Shown: one piece after another, positions 1 through 8,932 of the stretch
How positions within the stretch are numbered: position 1 is the first letter of the stretch
Layout: every line of letters begins with the position of its first letter
NCBI RefSeq assembly: GCF_016495725.1
Contig: NZ_CP054705.1
Coordinates: 2,418,001 to 2,482,000 of the forward strand
DNA: 64,000 bases
From: Salicibibacter cibarius
GTDB taxonomy: Bacteria; Bacillota; Bacilli; Bacillales; Marinococcaceae
Reading direction: 5' to 3'
Position numbers and translations under genes: made by a program
The notes under the pieces: generated by a model
The model's input: the letters and a program-made list of their open reading frames with translations, nothing else
The model's database searches: none
Told to the model about the DNA's origin: nothing

Positions 1-163
1 CTTCAAACCTTTTACACTGCTCAATTTAAATGAGCTTGTTTAGAAAACCGTTCACATGTCACGCAGCCGTTTCTTCATCCGTATTTGCATTTCCCTAATG
101 ATTCTATTGCTTTCGTGGCGGATACATAGCTGGAAGGTAAACTAACAATCCCAAGCGCCACGA

Positions 164-196
164 AAAAAAGCCCCGATGCTTACACACCAAGGCTTT
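164..196 (-). terminator. possible glnA terminator
   Basis: Just past the glnA stop, the minus strand reads AAAGCC, a loop of about 18 nt, then GGGGCTTTTTTT. This is a 6-bp stem followed by a T run. The loop is long, so the call is tentative. Nothing else was recognised between 1 and 160. Confidence 0.4.
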
Positions 197-202
197 CGAC
201 GC

Positions 203-1558
203 TTAATAACTTTGCATATACTGCTCCCGCTCCCACGGGTGGACTTGCGTGCGGAACATATCCCATTCGATTTCTTTTGCTTCGACGAAGTGTTCCACCG
301 CGTGTTCACCGAGTGCATCAAGCAAGGTTTTATCCCTCTTGAGCTCATCGATTGCTTCCTTTAAGCTCGGCGGCAAGGCTTGGATATTGTCTTCCTCCCG
401 TTCTTCCTCGCTCATCACATAAATATTGCGGTTGGTTTCTTCAGGTGCCTGCAATTCGCGTTTTACGCCGTCAAGGCCGGCGGCGAGCATCGAAGCTATC
501 GCGAGGTATGGATTTGCGGCAGGATCCGGACTACGCACTTCTATTCTTGTGCTCGCTTTTCGCGAGTTCGGGATACGTACGAGCGGGCTCCGGTTCCTAT
601 GGGACCAGGCAATATAGACCGGTGCCTCGAAACCGGGAACGAGACGTTTATATGAATTGACGATCGGGTTCGTAAGTGCCGTAAAAGCTTTCGAATGTTC
701 CAAAATGCCGGCGAGGAACTGCATGGCTGTTTTGCTTAACTGCGTCTCGGTGTTTTCATCGTAAAATGCATTGGTTTTCCCTTTAAAAAGCGACATGTTG
801 CAGTGCATGCCCGACCCATTCACGCCGAATAAAGGTTTCGGCATAAACGTCGCGTGCAAGCCATGCTGACGGGCGATCGTTTTGACGACGAGCTTAAACG
901 TTTGGATATTGTCACAAGTCGTGACGGCATCAGCATATTTAAAGTCAATTTCGTGTTGGCCGGGAGCGACCTCGTGGTGCGAGGCTTCAATTTCAAAACC
1001 CATCCCTTCCAATTCAAGGACAATGTCCCGACGGCAATTTTCCCCCAAGTCGGTAGGCGCAAGGTCAAAATAACCGCCTTTGTCATTCAATTCCAATGTC
1101 GGGTCGCCTTTTTCATCGTTTTTGAACAAGAAAAATTCCGGTTCGGGACCAATGTTAAAATCGGTGTAGCCGAGGCTTCTCGCTTCTTCGAGTACATTTT
1201 TAAGCACTCTGCGCGGATCTCCATCGAAGGGTTTCGGCTCGTCTCCATGCTTTTCAGGTGGTTCATATATGTCACAAATCAGCCGGGCTACTTTCCCTTT
1301 TTCCGGTGTCCACGGGAAGATCACCCATGTGTCCAAATCCGGATATAAGTACATGTCCGACTCTTCAATGCGCACGAACCCTTCAATGGAAGAACCGTCG
1401 AACATCATTTGATTGTCGAGTGCTTTCTCCAATTGATCGGTAGGGATTTCCACATTTTTTACGGTTCCTTGCAAGTCGGTAAATTGCAGTCGAATAAACT
1501 TCACATTTTCTTCTTCTACCATGCCGGTAATGTCTTCACGCGTATACGACGTTGGCAT
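203..1558 (-). CDS. glnA: glutamine synthetase, type I
   Basis: Makes glutamine from glutamate, ammonia and ATP; cytoplasmic dodecamer in this family. 451 residues, full length. Beta-grasp N-terminal domain at about 20-105 with DGSSIEGF at 54-61; catalytic domain from about 110 with [10 protein letters not shown] (196-205), GSGMHCN (248-254) and [10 protein letters not shown] (321-330). ATG start with a GAGGGGGA Shine-Dalgarno (SD) sequence. It follows glnR by 12 bp, so the two form one operon under the GlnR-type promoter at 2005-2067. In Bacillus the feedback-inhibited enzyme also controls GlnR and TnrA; that part is family knowledge, not visible here. Confidence 0.97.
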   Translation of the reverse strand: MPTSYTREDITGMVEEENVKFIRLQFTDLQGTVKNVEIPTDQLEKALDNQMMFDGSSIEGFVRIEESDMYLYPDLDTWVIFPWTPEKGKVARLICDIYEPPEKHGDEPKPFDGDPRRVLKNVLEEARSLGYTDFNIGPEPEFFLFKNDEKGDPTLELNDKGGYFDLAPTDLGENCRRDIVLELEGMGFEIEASHHEVAPGQHEIDFKYADAVTTCDNIQTFKLVVKTIARQHGLHATFMPKPLFGVNGSGMHCNMSLFKGKTNAFYDENTETQLSKTAMQFLAGILEHSKAFTALTNPIVNSYKRLVPGFEAPVYIAWSHRNRSPLVRIPNSRKASTRIEVRSPDPAANPYLAIASMLAAGLDGVKRELQAPEETNRNIYVMSEEEREEDNIQALPPSLKEAIDELKRDKTLLDALGEHAVEHFVEAKEIEWDMFRTQVHPWEREQYMQSY

Positions 1559-1570
1559 TTTGATTCCCCC

Positions 1571-1960
1571 TCAATGGAAAAAATGAGCAATTTGTCCCTG
1601 GATCATCGACGCTTTATGCGCGTGGGCATTATTAAGCGCCTCCCACCTGAGTTGTTCATGCAATCGCTTCGTTTCGATTCTCTCTCGTTCCGCTAGTGTT
1701 TTCTTTTCTTCTTGTTCCGCGCGATCCCGGAACACCTCTTTAATGCCTGCCATGTTAATGCCACGCTCCATTAGCTGCTTGATGTCAAGCAAACGGTCCA
1801 CATCCGCAAACGAAAACAATCGTTGATTGCCTTCGGTCCTTGTCGGAGTTACAAATCCGTGGCTTTCATAGTAGCGGATTTGGCGAGGCGTCAAATCTGT
1901 TAAGTCTTTGACGATGCGAATCGAGAACAAAGGCATATGCAAACGGTCGCTTTGTCCCAC
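1571..1960 (-). CDS. glnR: MerR-family nitrogen regulator GlnR
   Basis: Transcriptional repressor of glnRA in nitrogen excess. 129 residues. Winged helix-turn-helix at about 15-80 with the MerR-type segment [20 protein letters not shown], then a helical region and a short C-terminal tail ending in HFFH, like the autoinhibitory tail of B. subtilis GlnR that glutamine synthetase relieves. GTG start behind GGAAAGGGGGCGAGACC. First gene of the glnRA operon; two GlnR-type operators lie directly upstream. Confidence 0.95.
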   Translation of the reverse strand: MGQSDRLHMPLFSIRIVKDLTDLTPRQIRYYESHGFVTPTRTEGNQRLFSFADVDRLLDIKQLMERGINMAGIKEVFRDRAEQEEKKTLAERERIETKRLHEQLRWEALNNAHAHKASMIQGQIAHFFH

Positions 1961-2004
1961 GGTCTCGCCCCCTTTCCTTCACATCCGTTAACGACTATGG
2001 CTTT

Positions 2005-2067
2005 ATTTTAAGCGCGTTCGATTATGATGTCAAGTTTATTTACATTTATATGTTATTTTTCCTTACA
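2005..2067 (-). promoter_or_regulatory. glnRA promoter with two GlnR/TnrA operators
   Basis: On the minus strand, TTGACA (2028-2033), a 17-bp spacer and TAAAAT (2005-2010) form a SigA promoter. Two sites match TGTNA-N7-TNACA exactly: TGTAAATAAACTTGACA (2028-2044, overlapping the -35) and TGTAAGGAAAAATAACA (2051-2067). The upstream operator overlaps the stop codon of the preceding gene at 2063. This matches the two-operator arrangement known for Bacillus glnRA. Confidence 0.88.
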
Positions 2068-3313
2068 TCATTGCATCCAGAGCATGAATAACGGCGATTT
2101 TCACGTGTGCAAAAGACAATCCTCCTTGCACATACGCCGTATACGGCGGTTTTACGGGTCCGTCCGCGCTCAGTTCAATGCTGGCCCCTTGAATAAATGT
2201 GCCAGCCGCCATGATGACATCCCCTTCATAGCCGGGCAATGGACCGGGAATCGGAGACACATAGGCATTGACCGGGGAGTATTTTTGAATGTGTTGGCAG
2301 AATGAAATCATCTGTTCCTCGTTTTGAAACGACACCGATTGGATTAAATCCGTCCGTTCGGTAAAAGGAGCAGGGGTCGTTTCAAAACCCGCTTTTTTCA
2401 GCAACGCGGCCGTAAAATGGGCGCCTTTCAGCGCTTCTCCCACGATCATGGGCGCGAGAAAAAAACCTTGAAACGCTTCCCCGAGAAACGAACCGGTTGC
2501 CCCCGCTTCCAAGCCAATGCCCGGAGCGCTCAGTCTGGACGCCGCCTGTTCAACGAATGATGCTTTACCGGCAATGTAACCGCCGGTTTTCGCCAATCCT
2601 CCTCCCGGATTTTTAATTAACGAACCGGCGAGTAAATCGGCGCCGACGTGTCCCGGTTCTTTTTTTTCGACGAACTCGCCGTAGCAATTATCGATAAACA
2701 CGTGTACGTGCGGCCAACGCGTTTTGATATAGTGAATCTGCCGTTCCAGTTGTTGAATGGGAATCGACGGGCGTTCATCGTACCCCTTTGACCTTTGGAT
2801 GACCACCCATTTCGTATTTTCATGGATCGCCTCCGGCAGTCGATAGAGATCGACATCCCCGGACAGCGTTAACGGCAACACGCGCGTTTGTATGTCATAT
2901 TCACGAAAATTCCCCGGGCTGTTGCCGACGAGTCCGAGCACTTCTTTCATCGTCTCATAAGGGTCTCCGCTCGCGTAGACGATTTCATCCCCGGGGCGCA
3001 AATTGCCGAACAGAGCGGAGGCAATGGCATGTGTGCCGGAGACAAATTGAGGGCGCACGATGGCGCTTTCGGTCCCGAAAGCATGCGCATAAACGCGGCC
3101 GAGTGCTTCCCTTCCCGCATCATCGTATCCGTATCCGTCCGACCCTTGCAAATGATCATCGGAAATATTCTCTTTGCGATAAGCGCTCAACGTTTTTGCC
3201 TGATTGGCTTCAACAATATCTTCGATTTTCTTTTGAAGCGGCATCCATTCTTCCTCGATCTCTGCTAACCAGCGAGAGATTGTCGAGGCGTTTTTTAGGT
3301 CTGTTGTATCCAT
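2063..3313 (-). CDS. ynbB: YnbB-type PLP enzyme, methionine gamma-lyase/aluminium-resistance family
   Basis: 416 residues, fold type I PLP-dependent protein of the Met_gamma_lyase family. The likely PLP lysine is in SLIKNPGGGLAKTGGYI (about 235-250). VFIDNCYGEF carries the aspartate that would pair with the PLP ring nitrogen, and SGTHAIASALFG is the phosphate-contact region. The physiological substrate is not established; aluminium resistance is a legacy name. Starts at a TAATG overlap with hflX, so it is translationally coupled, as in the B. subtilis spoVK-ynbA-ynbB-glnR-glnA order. Confidence 0.88.
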   Translation of the reverse strand: MDTTDLKNASTISRWLAEIEEEWMPLQKKIEDIVEANQAKTLSAYRKENISDDHLQGSDGYGYDDAGREALGRVYAHAFGTESAIVRPQFVSGTHAIASALFGNLRPGDEIVYASGDPYETMKEVLGLVGNSPGNFREYDIQTRVLPLTLSGDVDLYRLPEAIHENTKWVVIQRSKGYDERPSIPIQQLERQIHYIKTRWPHVHVFIDNCYGEFVEKKEPGHVGADLLAGSLIKNPGGGLAKTGGYIAGKASFVEQAASRLSAPGIGLEAGATGSFLGEAFQGFFLAPMIVGEALKGAHFTAALLKKAGFETTPAPFTERTDLIQSVSFQNEEQMISFCQHIQKYSPVNAYVSPIPGPLPGYEGDVIMAAGTFIQGASIELSADGPVKPPYTAYVQGGLSFAHVKIAVIHALDAMM

Positions 3314-4581
3314 TAGCTATGATCTTCCTTTTTATCGGTTTGGGTTTGTTTTTCGGCTGCAATTTGTGGATGATGATCAAATGCATAGCCTTGCAGCTTG
3401 TACATCTCACTTTCTTCGTCAAATGTTTCAACGCGCACAATCGTTGAATGTCGAATTGCATAAAGACGACGGCCATCGCCGGCCGGGATAGAAATAGAGT
3501 AAAAGGACATTTGCTTGATTAATTCTTCTTCCATGATGGTTTGCAGTTCGTCGATATTTTGATCTTCCCGAGCGCTTACATATAATCTCGGGCGTGCCGC
3601 GTTTACAACGGGGACCCCTTCCTCATCAAGGTTTTCAGCTTTGTTCATCACCGTGATGACCGGGATGTCCCCTGCGCCGAGCTCATCCAATAACTCCATA
3701 ACCGTTTGCTTTTCCGCCTCCGCTTCGGGACTGGTGGCATCAATGACATGAATGAGCACATCAGCTTCCGACACTTCTTCTAACGTCGCCCGGAATGCCG
3801 CAATCAACGTCGTCGGCAACCCGCGGATAAATCCAACGGTGTCACTGATTTTTACCGATAAGCCCGAGGGCAAACGCAAAGCCCGTGTTAACGGATCCAA
3901 CGTTGCAAATAACAAGTCCTCGGCCAAAGCGTCTTCGTTTGTTAGCGCGTTCAAGAGAGTGGTTTTGCCGGCGTTTGTATACCCGACGAGTGTAAATTGC
4001 GGGTCGTTTTGCCTTTCTTTTTGCTGTCGGAGCGTGGAACGGTGTTTTCGTATCCGTCGCAGTTCCTTTTTTAATTCATCCATTCTTTTTTGAATATGGC
4101 GGCGGTCCGTTTCCAATTTTGTTTCACCCGGACCACGTGTGCCGATGCCGCCCCCAAGACGCGAGAGCGCATGTCCTTGCCCGCGTAATCTCGGCAATAA
4201 ATACGTCAATTGCGCCAACTCGACTTGAATGCGCCCTTCCTTTGTGCGTGCGCGATCCGCAAAAATATCTAAAATCAATTGGGTGCGGTCAATGACACGG
4301 GCACTCGTCCTTGCAGCCAGCGACTGCCCTTGCCGCGGAGACAACTCCCCGTTTATGACGACAACATCGGCTTCCCACGCTTCCACGAGCGCCTCAATTT
4401 CATCGGCCTTCCCTTTTCCCACATACGTGGATACGTCGGGGGCGGGTCGATTTTGCACCGTCGTTGCCATGACCGTACCCCCTGCGGTGGTGACGAGGCT
4501 TTTCAACTCTTCAAGCGAGGCGTATGCTTCTGCCTCGCTTTCCTTTTCGCTAATAACAGCTGTCGCAATCACTCTTTCCAA
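3313..4581 (-). CDS. hflX: ribosome-associated GTPase HflX
   Basis: Ribosome-binding GTPase that splits or rescues stalled ribosomes in studied species. About 422 residues. N-terminal HflX domain at about 10-180 (RPAPDVSTYVGKGK, then GTRGPGETKLE), followed by the G domain with P-loop GYTNAGKTT, DTVGF and NKAE. Start chosen at TTG 4581, which has GGAGGG 7 bp upstream. The in-frame ATG at 4602 has no SD sequence and would put the SD inside the gene. Lies between spoVK and ynbB, overlapping ynbB as TAATG. Confidence 0.93.
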   Translation of the reverse strand: MERVIATAVISEKESEAEAYASLEELKSLVTTAGGTVMATTVQNRPAPDVSTYVGKGKADEIEALVEAWEADVVVINGELSPRQGQSLAARTSARVIDRTQLILDIFADRARTKEGRIQVELAQLTYLLPRLRGQGHALSRLGGGIGTRGPGETKLETDRRHIQKRMDELKKELRRIRKHRSTLRQQKERQNDPQFTLVGYTNAGKTTLLNALTNEDALAEDLLFATLDPLTRALRLPSGLSVKISDTVGFIRGLPTTLIAAFRATLEEVSEADVLIHVIDATSPEAEAEKQTVMELLDELGAGDIPVITVMNKAENLDEEGVPVVNAARPRLYVSAREDQNIDELQTIMEEELIKQMSFYSISIPAGDGRRLYAIRHSTIVRVETFDEESEMYKLQGYAFDHHPQIAAEKQTQTDKKEDHS

Positions 4582-4598
4582 AAGCCAAACCCTCCAAG

Positions 4599-5486
4599 TC
4601 ATTTAAAATCGGCGCTGATTAACGTCCGCAACGCATCTTTATCATGTTCCTTTTTTTCCCGCATTGTTCTAACCGCGTGCTGGCGAACGGCCTGCTCGAT
4701 TTGATTTCGCACGTAACGGCCATTGCTAAATGCACTTGCCCCATTCTCCGAGCGGCGCAAATGCATTTTTTTCTGTAGCTTTTCTTTCGCTTCCGATGTC
4801 CAGATATAATCCCGGTCCACGAGCATATCTTCCGCGATTTTCATTAATTGCTCCGTTGTGAAATCAGGAAAATCAAGCTGTACGGGGAAGCGGGACGGGA
4901 GTCCGGGATTCATGGCAAGGAAGCGTTCCATTTCCCTTGAATAGCCGGCTAAGATGAGCACAAACGGAGGCGACTGATCCTCCATTGCTTTGACGAGCGT
5001 ATCGATGGCTTCTCTGCCAAAGTCTTTCTCTCCACCTCTGGCAAGGGCATAAGCTTCATCAATAAACAAAATGCCGCCTTCGGCTTTTTGCACGATCTCC
5101 CGTGTTTTTTGTGCCGTTTGCCCGATGTATTCTCCAACGAGATCCGCCCGTTCCGCTTCAATAAAATGCCCTTTCTCTAAAAAACCCAATTCCCGAAACA
5201 TATCGCCAAGTAAACGTGCTGCCGTCGTCTTTCCTGTTCCCGGATTTCCTTTGAAAATCATATGCATCGATTGCTGTTCCGTTTTTAATTGATGTTTTTC
5301 CCGACAGCGGTTAATATGAATCCAGGCGTAGATTTCACGAATAAATGTTTTTAATTCATTGACACCAACGAGTGTGTGCAACTGTTGCTCCGCTTTTTGC
5401 AAGACATAGTGATCGGGGTCAGGTTGATCACGTTCCCGGTCTTGAATGAGTACCCGTATACGCGATTTCGATTTTTGCGCATGCAT
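4599..5486 (-). CDS. spoVK: stage V sporulation protein K, AAA+ ATPase
   Basis: CbxX/CfqX-type AAA+ ATPase needed for spore maturation in B. subtilis. 295 residues. Walker A GNPGTGKTTAARLLG at about 80-95, Walker B ILFIDEAYAL at about 140, sensor region LAGYSREM, then the C-terminal lid. ATG start behind GGAGGGG. First gene of a spoVK-hflX-ynbB-glnR-glnA run. The precise molecular target is unknown. Confidence 0.93.
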   Translation of the reverse strand: MHAQKSKSRIRVLIQDRERDQPDPDHYVLQKAEQQLHTLVGVNELKTFIREIYAWIHINRCREKHQLKTEQQSMHMIFKGNPGTGKTTAARLLGDMFRELGFLEKGHFIEAERADLVGEYIGQTAQKTREIVQKAEGGILFIDEAYALARGGEKDFGREAIDTLVKAMEDQSPPFVLILAGYSREMERFLAMNPGLPSRFPVQLDFPDFTTEQLMKIAEDMLVDRDYIWTSEAKEKLQKKMHLRRSENGASAFSNGRYVRNQIEQAVRQHAVRTMREKKEHDKDALRTLISADFK

Positions 5487-5625
5487 ATAACCCCTCCGCT
5501 TCTCTGGTCAAAACAGATTTACCAGGGCATCTGCCCATAGTTTACGCAAGAAGGAATCAATGTGTGCATTTTGGAGGTGGGAGGTGGGAGAGAGGTTGGA
5601 AATTGAGAGCACTAAGGAGGTTGCT

Positions 5626-6606
5626 ATGCGTCCCCAAAATGAACAGTTGCCGACAGAAGCCCGTCGTTTTCTTGATTTTTTGGTTTCCAGAGGCAGGAAA
5701 CCGTCCACCATCCGCAGATACATGTACGACATCGCGGATTTTTACCGTTTCGCCGCCCTGCACGCAGAAGAAAAAAACGTAAGTCTCCAGCATTTGGAAC
5801 CCGCGCTGATTGAAGATTATTTTATGTTTCTCATTGATACTCGCCAATACAATTATAAAACGGCGAAACGAATCGCAACCGTTTTGCGGCGCTATTTCCA
5901 ATATCTATCCCAATCCTACGGATTTGCGGAGAATATTATGGAAGATGTTTCACTTCCCGAGGCAGAGGATGAAACGATCAGCGACAATGACCTATTCAGC
6001 CAAAAAGAACTTTCCCGCTTGTTTAGAAGCATCGAGTCCGATCTTGGCTTAAGCGATGAACAGATACAGGCTCGACCTCTTTTGGCTCCTCGCAATAAAG
6101 CGATGATCCAACTCCTTCTCCATTATGGTTTGCGACTACAGGAATTGCACGGATTAAGCTTAGATGACGTGAATTTCGGCACGGGAACAATGGCTGTTTC
6201 CCCAGATGACGGCGAAGTGTTGCCGAGGCATATTCAACTTTCCAAGCAAGATCGCCGGGATTTAAATCATTATTTAAAAGGGATCCCGAAACCTGTCCGC
6301 CCATACCCGGGGCAAAACCATCCTTTGTTTGTCGCGTTTGATTTTCAAAAACAGACCTACCGCTGGTCTTATGAACGTGATGAGCCAAAACGTTTAACAA
6401 TCGTGGCCATGCAAAAAATGATTCGCGAAGAAGCAAAACGGGCAGGCGTCGCATCCGGAAAAAGCGCCCGGAATTTTCGTCACACCTTTATTGTGTCTGC
6501 TTTAAAACACGGCCATACGCTTGAATACATTCAAGATATCCTCGGCCTCCATTCCACGCTCGTATTGGCACGTTATCAAGCGTACGTGGACGGGCTGGCG
6601 GAATGA
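5626..6606 (+). CDS. Xer-like tyrosine recombinase homologue with altered active site
   Basis: 326 residues. N-terminal SAM-like core-binding domain (about 10-100) and C-terminal catalytic fold (about 125-320). Arm-I arginine is present (YGLRLQEL, R170), as is the second arginine (R285 in NFRHTF) and the tyrosine nucleophile position (Y317). The HxxR histidine is replaced by arginine (R282), the LGH histidine by leucine (L308), and the usual beta-hairpin lysine is not evident. Start at ATG 5626, five bases after AAGGAGG; an upstream in-frame ATG at 5560 lacks an SD sequence. One of few plus-strand genes, lying between spoVK and hfq and ending in its own terminator. It may be a divergent recombinase or a DNA-binding derivative. 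Confidence 0.82.
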   Translation: MRPQNEQLPTEARRFLDFLVSRGRKPSTIRRYMYDIADFYRFAALHAEEKNVSLQHLEPALIEDYFMFLIDTRQYNYKTAKRIATVLRRYFQYLSQSYGFAENIMEDVSLPEAEDETISDNDLFSQKELSRLFRSIESDLGLSDEQIQARPLLAPRNKAMIQLLLHYGLRLQELHGLSLDDVNFGTGTMAVSPDDGEVLPRHIQLSKQDRRDLNHYLKGIPKPVRPYPGQNHPLFVAFDFQKQTYRWSYERDEPKRLTIVAMQKMIREEAKRAGVASGKSARNFRHTFIVSALKHGHTLEYIQDILGLHSTLVLARYQAYVDGLAE

Positions 6607-6610
6607 GGAA

Positions 6611-6642
6611 GCTCCGCCTATATGCTAGACGGAGTCTTTTTT
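6611..6642 (+). terminator. Rho-independent terminator of the Xer-like gene
   Basis: CTCCGCC, a 9-nt loop, GACGGAG, then TCTTTTTT directly after the stop at 6606. The T run overlaps the hfq stop codon on the other strand, so the two genes converge with no spare sequence. Confidence 0.75.
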
Positions 6643-6871
6643 AATCGTTTTTTTCCAATTGCAACTCCACGTTTTGTTTGGGGGCAAATGTCGAGATGGC
6701 ATGTTTGTAAACGAGTTGCTGTTTCCCGTCCGTATCAATGACGACCGTAAAATTGTCAAATGCTTTTAAATAACCCCGCAGTTGAAATCCATTGGTAAGA
6801 AAAATCGTAATCGGAATATTGTCTTTGCGCAACGTATTCAAAAATTGATCTTGGATGTTAATGTTTTTCAT
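6641..6871 (-). CDS. hfq: RNA chaperone Hfq
   Basis: Sm-like hexameric RNA chaperone. 76 residues, the usual short Gram-positive length with no long C-terminal tail. Sm1 region at about 8-50 ([19 protein letters not shown]), Sm2 signature YKHAIST near residue 56. SD GAGGGGG before ATG. Follows miaA in the same direction, a widespread miaA-hfq arrangement. Confidence 0.96.
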   Translation of the reverse strand: MKNINIQDQFLNTLRKDNIPITIFLTNGFQLRGYLKAFDNFTVVIDTDGKQQLVYKHAISTFAPKQNVELQLEKND

Positions 6872-6901
6872 TATGCTTCCCCCTCAACTTTTGCTTTTCA
6901 G

Positions 6902-7849
6902 TTAACCTTTCGACATGTGTGTCAATTTTCCTGCAAGGTGCACCTTAATTTTTTCCATAACATTTTGTTTTGCCTCTTCGCCCATCTCAAACCATATCAC
7001 TTGTTCCTTGTTTCGAAACCAGGTGAGTTGTCTTTTCGCGAACCTTCGTGAATTTTTTTTCAGTTGCCGGATGGCCTCGGACCATGAATAATCTCCGTCA
7101 AGATAAGCGACGAGCTCTTTGTAACCGATCCCTTTCATCGACTGTGTGTAACGGATACCGGCATCATATAACGCACGCACTTCCGAAAGCAGGCCTTCGG
7201 CAATCATTTGATCTACTCGGGTTTCGATTCGCTCATAAAGCGAAGCACGATCCATCGTTAATCCGATCATGATGACTTGATGGGACTTGGCGTTCGGATT
7301 TTCGCTTTGAACGGGGGCCGGAGGATGTTTGCCGCCGTATATAAGTTCGAGGGCGCGAATCACTTTGCGCACATTGCGGGGGTGGATTCGTTTCGCCGCA
7401 TCCGGATCAAGACCTCGCAATTCATCATGGAGGCGGTCCACCCCTTCTTCTTCTGTGGCCCGCGCTTCCAATCGGGCGCGAAGTGACTCATCCCTCGCGG
7501 TCCCGCTAAATGACCAGTCAGCGGTTAGGCCTTTGATATACATTCCCGTTCCGCCGACGATGATCGGTTGGTGTCCGCGAGCTATGATATTCTCTACTTC
7601 TCGTTGGGCATCCTGACGAAAACGGGCGGCTGAATATGTATCCGTCGGGTCGAGAATATCAATGAGATGGTGGGGTATGCCTTCTTTTTCGTCTTCACTC
7701 ACTTTTGCGGTTCCAATATCCAAGCCCCGATAAACTTGGAAGGCGTCTCCGTTAATGATCTCTCCCGAGAAATCTTTCGCGATTTCAATACCAACCGTCG
7801 TTTTTCCCACCGCCGTCGGCCCGACGATCGCAATTATCGGTTTTTTCAC
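6902..7849 (-). CDS. miaA: tRNA dimethylallyltransferase MiaA
   Basis: Transfers a dimethylallyl group to A37 of tRNAs reading UNN codons; MiaB (16039-17613) later adds the methylthio group. 315 residues. P-loop GPTAVGKTT at 10-18, then DAFQVYRGLDIGTAK and the core signature GGTGMYIKGL. GTG start behind GGGAGGTG, overlapping the stop of the methyltransferase gene as GTGA. Confidence 0.96.
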   Translation of the reverse strand: MKKPIIAIVGPTAVGKTTVGIEIAKDFSGEIINGDAFQVYRGLDIGTAKVSEDEKEGIPHHLIDILDPTDTYSAARFRQDAQREVENIIARGHQPIIVGGTGMYIKGLTADWSFSGTARDESLRARLEARATEEEGVDRLHDELRGLDPDAAKRIHPRNVRKVIRALELIYGGKHPPAPVQSENPNAKSHQVIMIGLTMDRASLYERIETRVDQMIAEGLLSEVRALYDAGIRYTQSMKGIGYKELVAYLDGDYSWSEAIRQLKKNSRRFAKRQLTWFRNKEQVIWFEMGEEAKQNVMEKIKVHLAGKLTHMSKG

Positions 7850-8664
7850 CTTTTTTGCCCACCTCCCATGTGCATCGTTCCGTACGAAACCGTTCGGTGC
7901 TTTCTCACATTGTCAAACTGAAAACGTTCAAATAGAAGGCTGTCTCGCTCTGCCTTTAGTACAACGGCACGTTTGGCCACTTTTTTGGCCTCTTCAAGAA
8001 CAGCTTCATGAAGGGTTCCTGCATCGGCAAAGGCACGCAGCGGTTCGATATGTGCAGAATGCGAATGGGTATGCGTAAACATAGGATCAAAATAGACGAC
8101 ATCAAAGCTATTTGCCGGCATGGATCGTAAGTAGGCATGATGATCATTCTGAACAACCGATATCCTCCGCATTGCCTCATTCAATGCCTCGACATCTTCT
8201 TGGTAGCAGTGCAAACCTCTTGCCATCACTTCGGCTATATAGGGACTTTTTTCGACAGCGGTGACGCATCCGGCGGTGGTGACCGCATAACTCGCGACAA
8301 TGCTGTCCGCGCCAAAACCTAGCGTCATATCGAGAAAAGCGTCTCCCGATCGCAATCCCGCAACCGAAATGAGCGAATCAACTTCGCCGGCCATTAAACG
8401 TTGCACACGTATTTTGGCCATGCTCGGGTGAAAAAATAATGGCTGGTTGCCATTGCCCTCATATAGCCTGTCCCGCCCATCTTTCCCGACCATGTATACG
8501 GTTTCCGCTTTTTGCAAAAAAGCAGTCATCGTTTTTCGGAAACGCGTTTCATACGGGCATCGAAAACGTTTGGCCAATTGCCATGCGCGCGTTTGCATTT
8601 CCGGCGTTGGATAGCGACTCGTCGTGACAATCACTTTAAGGGGCTCCATGTCTATAGTGTACAT
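7846..8664 (-). CDS. class I SAM-dependent methyltransferase, RsmJ/YhiQ-like family
   Basis: About 272 residues. SAM-binding motif I at DMTLGFGADSIVASYA, acidic motif VYFDPMFTH late in the domain, as in the PF04445 family whose enterobacterial member methylates 16S rRNA. The Bacillus target is not established. Start chosen at ATG 8664, preceded by GAGGAG; an in-frame ATG at 8703 lies inside a hairpin and has no SD sequence. Overlaps miaA by four bases. Confidence 0.82.
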   Translation of the reverse strand: MYTIDMEPLKVIVTTSRYPTPEMQTRAWQLAKRFRCPYETRFRKTMTAFLQKAETVYMVGKDGRDRLYEGNGNQPLFFHPSMAKIRVQRLMAGEVDSLISVAGLRSGDAFLDMTLGFGADSIVASYAVTTAGCVTAVEKSPYIAEVMARGLHCYQEDVEALNEAMRRISVVQNDHHAYLRSMPANSFDVVYFDPMFTHTHSHSAHIEPLRAFADAGTLHEAVLEEAKKVAKRAVVLKAERDSLLFERFQFDNVRKHRTVSYGTMHMGGGQKR

Positions 8665-8689
8665 GTATTCTCCTCGGCACTCAACATAA

Positions 8690-8718
8690 ATAGGCGCAGT
8701 CATTGCTGACTACGCCTA
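8690..8718 (-). other. intercistronic hairpin
   Basis: TAGGCG-x-AGTCA, loop of 4, TGACT-x-CGCCTA forms an 11-bp stem with one mismatch, between the small membrane protein gene (stop at 8727) and the methyltransferase start. There is only a short T-rich stretch after it, so it may be a weak terminator or a processing or stability element. Confidence 0.55.
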
Positions 8719-8726
8719 CTCATGGA

Positions 8727-8837
8727 CTAATTTTTATCGGATGTTGCCAATTTGAACATAACAAAGGTCATGATGACAGCTGCGGCGACGGCGATAAATG
8801 AAATACCGATGATTGCGACGAGGTCCATTCCTGACAA
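8727..8837 (-). CDS. small single-pass membrane protein (36 aa)
   Basis: TTG start (8835-8837) preceded by AAAGGAGAGA with a 7-base spacer; in-frame ATG at 8828 is the alternative (33 residues). The protein has a short polar N-terminus, one hydrophobic segment of about 24 residues (GISFIAVAAAVIMTFVMF), and a short charged tail ending SDKN. The SD sequence and the clean membrane segment support a real gene. Function unknown. Lies between mutL and the methyltransferase. Confidence 0.72.
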   Translation of the reverse strand: MSGMDLVAIIGISFIAVAAAVIMTFVMFKLATSDKN

Positions 8838-8932
8838 TTGATTTCTCTCCTTTTTCTCCCTTTTAATGCCATTGTACCAAAGTGTGCAATGAACAACGGT
8901 GACGACTGTGACGATGTGTTGACTTTTCTTTA

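Noticed and set aside
854-1348. Open frame antisense to glnA
   Set aside because: Shadow frame inside the glutamine synthetase gene, no supporting signals.
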